DNA from: Cyrtodaria siliqua
Taxonomy: Eukaryota > Mollusca > Bivalvia > Adapedonta > Hiatellidae
Assembly (NCBI GenBank): GCA_037043455.1
Contig: JAWPHD010010984.1
Location: 1 to 64,000 of the forward strand
DNA length: 64,000 nt
Reading direction: 5' to 3'
Both the position numbers and the translations under genes were made by a program. A model generated the notes under the pieces. The model had not been told where the DNA came from, did no database searches, and was given only the letters and a program-made list of their open reading frames with translations. Shown piece by piece: positions 57,031 through 64,000 of the stretch. The number at the start of each line of letters is the position of its first letter. Within the stretch, counting starts at the first letter, position 1.

Positions 57031-58668
57031 AATGCAGAGCCAACTTCACACACATCAGAATTGGTGCAATCGTGCAATATTGGTCGAGTCCTTCCGAGTC
57101 GGATTAACAAGTTACGGAAAACAACGAAGCAGTTCCGATCGACAATCGCTGATACCATCAGACTGCCTTACATGCCAAATAGGTTTTCGAACAAGCACAG
57201 TTCTTTTTAACTCGATCACCAGTAATGTTCTCTAAATTATCTGCTTAATAAAACATCGTCAAACCGTGTAATGTGTTCAAAATTCGTCGCCAATATTATT
57301 GACATGGAGACTGTTATCAGTGCACCCGTTTTATCTTGTTAAATCAACAGTAGTTAACATCAGATTTTGATAACCTACTTGTGTGTATTTGTTTGCCGGG
57401 TTTAATGGTGTATTACGTCACTTTTAGTACATGTTAGGCCATATATGACGGTATACTGGTTTGTGGTAGAGGAGGATCACCCCATTTTCTCCAAACTAAT
57501 TGTGTACTAGATATTGTGTACACAGATCTTTTGGCAGTACGGTACAAATTCGTAGACATGAAGATGTAAATGACAATAAGTTCATATCAGATGAGAAAGT
57601 ATTCATCACCATCAACATCACCAATTAACCGTACACACAAAATGTATTTTATTTCAGGTTAATCATGGCCCTTTAGCAAAACAACAATATGATCACTTTA
57701 ATACATCATTTTGATGGGTAGGAACAAGTTTAGAAATTAAAAAAACTGGTAAATCCCATTAAATCGATGCTAAGCTATGTGTTATAGTAGTCATGAACAG
57801 TAATTAACATACGTATCTAAGTATATGCAGGGCTTATATTCAAACGATATATGCGGGGGCTAATTTTAATGTAAAGGGAGGTTATTTTAAGACTTAAAAC
57901 TGTGGTTCGTTATTTCCATCGTTATTACCAATTATTCTTTGCGGTGTTTAACCACTTAAACACAGAACGTTTATTTAAAAAAAAAACTACCATTTTCTTA
58001 TTCTTTTTTATATAAGTATTTGAATGAAATGTGTTGTTTTAACTAAATGGAAGATACTTCTGATATATACATTGAATCACAGATTATCGGTAAAAGGAAG
58101 ACCAAATACGTCTTGCCAACGCTTTTATATACTTCATTTTATAAACGATTATTTTCTTTGATTATTGTACAATGTATTGCATGTTTCTAAATTTGAAATT
58201 TGACACGAATAAGGATTACCCTATGACTTTTAAAGTTGTCAAACTAATACAATAACGCAAATAATGCACGATACACTCGCCTGATATTCTTATAATGTGA
58301 AAATAAGTACAAATGTTCACCATATCGAGACGACGTGCTTAGCGCGTCTTTCAGCCACGGCCGTTCAAGGTCACGGTCATACTTAGAGGTCGAAGGTCAT
58401 ATGCATTATATTTCGTGTCCGCTCCATATCTCCTGAACGGCTTGAGGGATTTTAAAATAACTTCGCACAACTGTTCACCGTGCAGAGCGCAACTGTTAGC
58501 CAGGTTGGTTCATATGCATTACACTGAGAGTGTGGTGGGGGTAGGGGCGGAGGGGGTTGGAGACATATGTTTTTCTTACAAAAGGGGGGCCATGTTTTTT
58601 GACGGATCGACATGAACAATCTTGGTAGAAGGTCGCTCAAGCATTATTATGTTTAGTAAGGTTTTTTT
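57031..58668. other. Non-coding sequence with a dispersed-repeat fragment
   Basis: 57031-58320 shows nothing I can name. 58385-58520 (TCCGCTCCATATCTCCTGAA, CGGCTTGAGGGATTTTAAAA, then CTTCGCACAACTGTTCACC) has the look of a widespread invertebrate repeat fragment. G-rich strip at 58535-58555. Confidence 0.4.
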
Positions 58669-58947
58669 TCACATAACATGTGGTGTGGGAGTGTTATAAC
58701 ACCATTCAATATTTTCGATATTCCACTAGTGGTATAACAACGTTGATGTACGTTTTCTGACGTAATGTGACGTTATAAATTATGTAATAAATAGAATCAT
58801 ACATTCGTTCTCATTCATTATTGAATTTATTGAAGCCGTTAGCAAAAATGATATAATATACGGCAAGAGTCTCGTATTATATCATTGTGCCAACTCGTTT
58901 CATAAATTCAATAATGAATGAGTACTCATGTAAGATCCTCTATATAA
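58669..58947. mobile_element. Hairpin element B with rims shared with 39841-40384
   Basis: Left rim TCACATAACATG and GGGAGTGTTATAACAC, with a CCACTAGTGG palindrome. Then a hairpin from about 58799 to 58934 with TCATTCATTATTGAATTTAT on the left arm and its complement on the right. Right rim ACTCATGTAAGATCCTCTAT plus ATAA (58924-58947). The rims equal those of element A; the stem does not. Confidence 0.6.
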
Positions 58948-60370
58948 TGGACGTTTCTGGAATATAAAACTGGATCACTATATCCTACCGTCCTATATTT
59001 TCCTTCTGTTGGCATGACAACCAGAGTTCTGGGTGGATTTTTGAATAACCTTGAGAGATAACCACCCAAAAATCGTTCCTGTAAAGTCTTATGAAATTTC
59101 GCCCAGTGGTTTCAGAGAAGACGAAGACTGACGACGGTTAAAATAGCTATAAAATCTTAAGTTTTTATAAAGATTTCAATAATTGACAACAAAAATAACG
59201 TCACGATTGAGCATAAAAATCCCGGCTTCACGGATTAGCATAATTTAAAAATTCATTAGTTCTTGCGAACTGGTTCTTTAACCCAAAACCCTTTCGCTTA
59301 CTTGATGTGAAATAATAATGGGGAAGTTTTCGTGATAAAAACGGGGTATATGCATGGTTTTTGTTCAAAATATGTGCAAAATTAAAGTACGCTTCAAGGA
59401 TTTGGTGCATTTTTAAAAAAAAAAAAAAGTACCAACATTCACAAAAAAAAGAATATCAGTCGAGGGTTGCGTACATTTTGTGCGTTCGAATGCGCTTTCT
59501 TTGGGAGAAAATGGTTTAAGAAATACAAATCTTACCTCGCTCTGAAGCTTTCAATATGGGCGAATGTTTACAATTTTTTTCTTCAAGAATTAGCAATAAT
59601 GACGTCACAGATCATGTGGTATAGTCACGCTGTGCGAACACAGCCGAGGTACGAAGTGCCGAGGTGTTCGCTCTGCTCTAACGTACGTAAATACAGAAAA
59701 AAATGTAAACCCGGTTCAGATATGATGGAATGAAAAAAGTGTTCCAGAGTTCGGTTGGATGGTCCTTTATTTTTTTAAATAATGGACATGTACATGCATT
59801 TCACCCAGTAACCGATATTCTAGATCATCCTCGAATCTTGCATGTTTTCAAGACAAACGTCTAGAACAGTCCTCCTGAACTAAGTTTGATTTTTGCCGAT
59901 ACACTGGAAAAGTTTGGCTGAGACAGTAACACCTGCTAGATTGCTTCACTACGCTACACTGGCAAAGTTTCTAATTGGCTGAGACAGCAACACCTGCTAG
60001 ACTGCTTCACAGCGCATGTCCCGTTTCTCTTAAACGCTGTGTAACAGTCTTAACATCTACTATCCAAGTTCTACAGAAAGGCAGAAAGACAATACATAGG
60101 GATTTTGTATTTTCCTAGTCATTTGTGCTCAGCTATGTCTGAAACGTTCAAATATACATGAAAAGGCATCTCATTATTCTCTACATCTGTATATAGCATA
60201 AACATGATCTTTAAGAAATATTTATTGAGAAAACTGCTGAAAATAATAATAGCAAAATAAGGGTTACCAGTCAAAATTTTGATTTTCCAGCAAAAGTATC
60301 AGTCTCTCGCTTTAATTTTGACATTTGTTTCAAGTAGTCTGTATTCATTGATATGTGTGTTTGTTTTACA
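58948..60370. other. Non-coding sequence with a short direct repeat
   Basis: 59905-59945 and 59958-60008 share GGCTGAGACAG, AACACCTGCTAGA and TGCTTCAC. A segment near 59040-59120 (AATTTCGCCCAGTGGTTTCA) resembles dispersed invertebrate repeats. A-run at 59413-59428. No gene. Confidence 0.45.
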
Positions 60371-60379
60371 ATAAAAGAT

Positions 60380-61390
60380 ACCCGTTCTGCAGCTCTTAAG
60401 CGCAATGCCTTAGTGATAATGATAAAAAATACCCATTCTGCAGTACCAGAGCATCTGACCTTATATGAGTGATGACATTTACCAGTTCTGCAGCTTTAAA
60501 GCGCAATATCTTAGAGACAAAGGATAAACATTTCATGCTGCAGCTCTAAGGCGCAAGGCCTTTTGAAAAATGAAGGATGAATATTCCCATTCTGCAGCTC
60601 TGAAGTGCTATACCCTCGAGATACCCTTTCTGCAGCTCTGAAGTACAATACCTTCGAGATACCCATTCTGCAGATCAGAGTCGCAAAACCTTAGTGATAA
60701 AAGATGAAATATAAATGCTCTGCAGCTCTAAAGCGAACTCCTTAGAGATGACGGATGAAAATGCCATTCTGCAGCTCTGAAGTGCTATACCTTAGAGATA
60801 CCCATTCTGCAGATCAGAGTCGCAAAACCTTAGTGATAAAAGATGAAATATAAATGCTCTGCAGCTCTAAAGCGAACTCCTTAGTGATGACGGATGAAAA
60901 TGCCATTCTGCAGCTCTGAAGTGCTATACCTTCGAGATACCCATTCTGCAGATCAGAGTCGCAAAACCTTAGTGATAAAAGATGAAATATAAATGCTCTG
61001 CAGCTCTAAAGCGAACTCCTTAGAGATGACGGATGAAAATGCCATTCTGCAGCTCTGAAGTGCTATACCTTCGAGATACCCATTCTGCTGATCAGAGTCG
61101 CAAAACCTTAGTGATACAAGATGAAATATAAATGCTCTCCAGCTCTAAAGCGAACTCCGTAGAGATGACGGATGAAAATGCCATTCTGCAGCTCTGAAGT
61201 GCTATACCTTCGAGATACCCATTCTGCAGATCAGAGTCGCAAAACCTTAGTGATAAAAGATGAAATATACATGCTCTGCAGCTCTAAAGCGAACTCCTTA
61301 GAGATGACGGATGAAAATGCCATTCTGCAGCTCTAAAGCGCAATGCCTTAAGAATAAAAAATAAAAGATACCCATTCTGCAGCTCTTAAT
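60380..61390. repeat. Minisatellite with a 139-bp higher-order unit made of three 46-bp subunits
   Basis: Each subunit carries an ATTCTGCAGCTCT-like start. Blocks reading ATTCTGCAGATCAGAGTCGC, AAATGCTCTGCAGCTCTAAA and GCCATTCTGCAGCTCTGAAG recur at about 60664, 60803, 60942, 61081 and 61220, a spacing of 139 bp. The first 280 bp are unordered older units. Confidence 0.93.
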
Positions 61391-61394
61391 TAAC

Positions 61395-61540
61395 GTCTCA
61401 CACCACAATTAATTTTCCATAGGGTCCCCATTGTAATGTTTATGTTCGTGGCATTTACAATGTATTTATGCTTAACTTTTTCATTGATCCAATATCTGCA
61501 ATTTAAAACACAATTAACAAATATTTACCAGATTGAGCTT
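61395..61540 (-). mobile_element. Right end of a CTCACACC element, minus orientation, abutting the 139-bp array
   Basis: Starts GTCTCACACCACAATTAATT and continues as the reverse complement of 16670-16813 (ATCCAATATCTGCAATTTAA, AACACAATTAACAAATATTT). Only this end is present. Confidence 0.65.
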
Positions 61541-62850
61541 TTTTTAATTTCATGTTCATCTAACAAAATTTAGGAAAAAGTGGTGATTAGACCCATGATG
61601 TGTAAAATGGGGCAGAATTAGCTAGAAATCTTATATCAGCATGCATTTTTATGTCATCTCTTCCTAAAATGCTGTAGATTTAGAACCTGGTAAAGATAAA
61701 TCAATGTATCCTGTAAAATGTAGAAAAGCGGACTTTTTGTTTAATCTACCTCCTTCATCTGTAGGGCATGAGTATTCAAGGGAGTCCTGAACGTCGTTTG
61801 GCGGTTAACGTAACGTTACATTACGACGTCACGTCTGTTGTAAAGAGACCTATGTTAGGAATGATTATATAAATGTAAAAATGTAGTGTTTTTGTAAAAA
61901 CATTTCTTGATAAAGATCTTAGAAATGAAATATTGAAAAATAGAGTGATATTTTCTACATTGTGTTGACTACTTCCCTTAGGAGCACATTATATACTTGT
62001 TTTATTTAGATGGCTGCTAAACGTGCTCTGGATTACAAAAAAAACATGTTCTTTAATATGTATACTCGACGAGAAACTAACAACACAAATAACACAAAGA
62101 TACGATATTACGTTGTCATAGTTCAAGGACGTGTTATTTGAATCGAGACTTATATTTCGCTGTTGATCATTTCAATATTACAAAATCGATATATTGCTAA
62201 ATCTTAATATCGGGAATTCCCCACTGGCGTATAATTTCTACCAATAATTCTATTGAGTTTATGTATATATACAAGAGTCATTGTGCTGGTAGATATGTAT
62301 GTATAAAAATAACAAAGAAATTCTTTTTAATTGACATTTGCTATTATATTTCAACTTAAAAACAACAACAAAAACAACAAAAACATGAATCAATCGATTG
62401 GCGATATGAATATGAAATCGGATACCTGGTCACGTGATTCTGACGCATAAAAGGTTTACATTCATAAAGATTGATCAAACTAATCGATACTTCGTTCACA
62501 AACAGTGGCTATACGCACTAGTTTATGAAACAAAAACAACTGTAGGAATAAGAATATATACAAAGCTATATGGAAATGACACGGAATGACAGAAGAAAAA
62601 GAGCAACGATTAGAATTATGTGAACATATGTTGATACTGATATTTTACATGGAAAATACTTGATCATAATACATACTTTGCGATTTGGAACAGTAAAACC
62701 ATAAACTAGTTGAGCAAATGAATATTCAGATGTATATCGAAATATAAATATGATGGCGGACTATATGTGAGAAGGTAATCTACTTTATAATTTGACTTCA
62801 TGTGTAGTTAGTAATCGTTCAGTTTAAACTTATTATTTTACATCGATAGT
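61541..62850. other. Non-coding AT-rich sequence
   Basis: No gene. A local palindromic patch near 61810-61830 (GTTAACGTAACGTTAC). Confidence 0.45.
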
Positions 62851-63030
62851 AACGAAATCTCTCTGATTTGATGTAATTACTTGTACTCCCGATAGAACCA
62901 GTACTAACACATGCAGATAAAGTATCTTGCTCAGGGACACGACACATTTAGTAACGGTGGGGATCGAACACACGACCCTTCGATCCTGTGTTCGACTCTC
63001 TACCACTAGAACACAACCCTTTTGTGTAGC
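62850..63030 (-). mobile_element. tRNA-derived SINE, minus strand
   Basis: On the minus strand: A box TCTAGTGGTAGAGAG (63010-62996), B box GTGTTCGATCCCC (62971-62959), then a body with CTGAGCAAGATACTTTAT, a motif of the same kind as the conserved GAGCAAGRCACTTTA of several animal SINEs. A related family may have founded the 26.5-kb B-box array. The 67-codon frame here is incidental. Confidence 0.72.
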
Positions 63031-63460
63031 TAACAAGTCATGATTTTTGTTTTTGTTTTAAACTTTATCTTACGTAATGCACATTAATCATACATAATAT
63101 CAGTTTTAGATTGGAGAGGAATAAAGAAGGGAAAGTTATATTAGTATTGGTGGAGAGTGGTTAATCGAACTGCGATATGTAAAGTCCCTATCCTGCCATC
63201 AACAGGCACATTTTACAACAATTGTATATCTAATCTAAATCTACTGACGGCGAGGTATATATATATTAATATATATACTAGTTTGAGATATCAATATATA
63301 TATACTTAAACAGTTTCTGAATCCGAGCTCTACAGACACTATATAAACAGCACCAGTCAGACCAAACCCCAAAACTGAAGCTTCTAATTAACAGTTACCA
63401 ACCCATAATTCATTTTACGCATATTCAAACAAGGGTATTTTAAGAACCCTTAAAAAAACA
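63031..63460. other. Non-coding; AT palindromes
   Basis: 63256-63306 is made of TATATA/ATATAT inverted stretches. Nothing else. Confidence 0.5.
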
Positions 63461-63461
63461 T

Positions 63462-64000
63462 TTATATCAATTTGGTTGGAAGAGGTGTGAAGGGAGGATA
63501 GTTATAAGAGAGGAGAGTTATACTAATGTGGATGGGAGAGGTGTGAAGAAAGAATAGTATTTGGAAAAGGTGTGAAGAGAGGAGTTTATATACATTAGGG
63601 TGGGAAAGGTGTGATGAGAGGAGCGTTATATCACTTTGGGTGGAAGATGTGCGCAAGGAGGTGGGTGTGTAGACAGTTTAGTGGAAGGGTGTAGAAGAGG
63701 CGTGAAGAGAGCAATGTTAAAGCAAAATTGGCTGGGAGAGGTGGGAAAAAATAAGTGTCAATTTGGGTGGGACAGGTATGAAGATAACATCGTATTGAAA
63801 GAGGTATACATGGAGGAGCGTTATATCAATCTGGGTGGGAGAGGCATGAAGGGAAAATCGTTTTATGAGAGCTGTGAATACAGGAGATTTATATCAATCT
63901 GGGTGAGGAGTTGTTAATACAAGAGCGTAATATCAATTTGGCTGGGAGAGGTGTGAATACAGAAGCTTTATATCAATCTGGGTTGGAGAGATTTAAAGAG
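63462..64000. repeat. Purine-rich minisatellite of about 45 bp, running off the window
   Basis: Landmarks GGGTGGGAGAGGTGTGAAGA, GAGGAGCGTTATATCAAT and TTG per unit, about 12 degenerate copies. Frames on both strands are artefacts. Confidence 0.88.

Noticed and set aside
57032..57235. 67-codon frame at the end of the 25-bp array
   Set aside because: No motif, and it straddles the array edge.

Overview
The window looks like nuclear DNA of a bivalve mollusc. It is AT-rich and intron-bearing, almost free of intact genes, and packed with minisatellites and decayed transposons. The one long gene (12310-14361) encodes a Mab-21-domain protein of the kind heavily expanded in bivalves. The species cannot be named from the sequence alone.

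Layout. 0.3-0.9 kb: frameshifted LINE reverse-transcriptase remnant. 2.3-2.6 kb: detached 3' tail of a Penelope-like element. 3.1-4.3 kb: non-coding block with a 42-bp minisatellite, duplicated at 44.9-45.6 kb. 4.3-11.9 kb: 54-bp minisatellite interrupted by a 4.8-kb hAT element carrying a broken ZNF862-like transposase. 12.2-14.4 kb: Mab-21-like gene with an in-frame TAA near its N-terminus; a degenerate piece of a relative lies at 22.6-22.9 kb. 14.9-22.5 kb and 31.8-37.5 kb: two copies of one composite block (SINE, foldback element, CTCACACC-ended element, 26-bp minisatellite). Copy 1 also carries a 2.3-kb hairpin element whose empty site survives in copy 2. 23.4-25.7 kb: minisatellite of about 80 bp. 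26.5-28.2 kb: about 35 tandem copies of a tRNA-like B-box segment. 28.7-29.7 kb: element with 30-bp terminal inverted repeats. 38-45 kb: small repeats, a hairpin element, and a Penelope-like fragment between direct repeats. 45.95-48.15 kb: 34-bp array. 48.7-49.7 kb: 25/26-bp array. 50.5-54.2 kb: Ty3/Gypsy-type LTR element with 97% identical LTRs, a tRNA-Leu primer site and ruined coding. 54.9-57.0 kb: 25-bp array. 58.7-58.9 kb: second hairpin element. 60.4-61.4 kb: array with a 139-bp higher-order period. 62.85-63.03 kb: minus-strand SINE. 63.46-64 kb: purine-rich array running off the window.

By adding interval lengths, tandem arrays occupy roughly a quarter of the window, and most long open frames are artefacts of arrays with periods divisible by three. 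No operon-like cooperation exists. The biological interest is in repeat evolution: several arrays abut conserved non-coding blocks, several unrelated-looking arrays share a 25-26 bp skeleton, and foldback architectures recur. Only the Mab-21-like gene could encode a cellular function.
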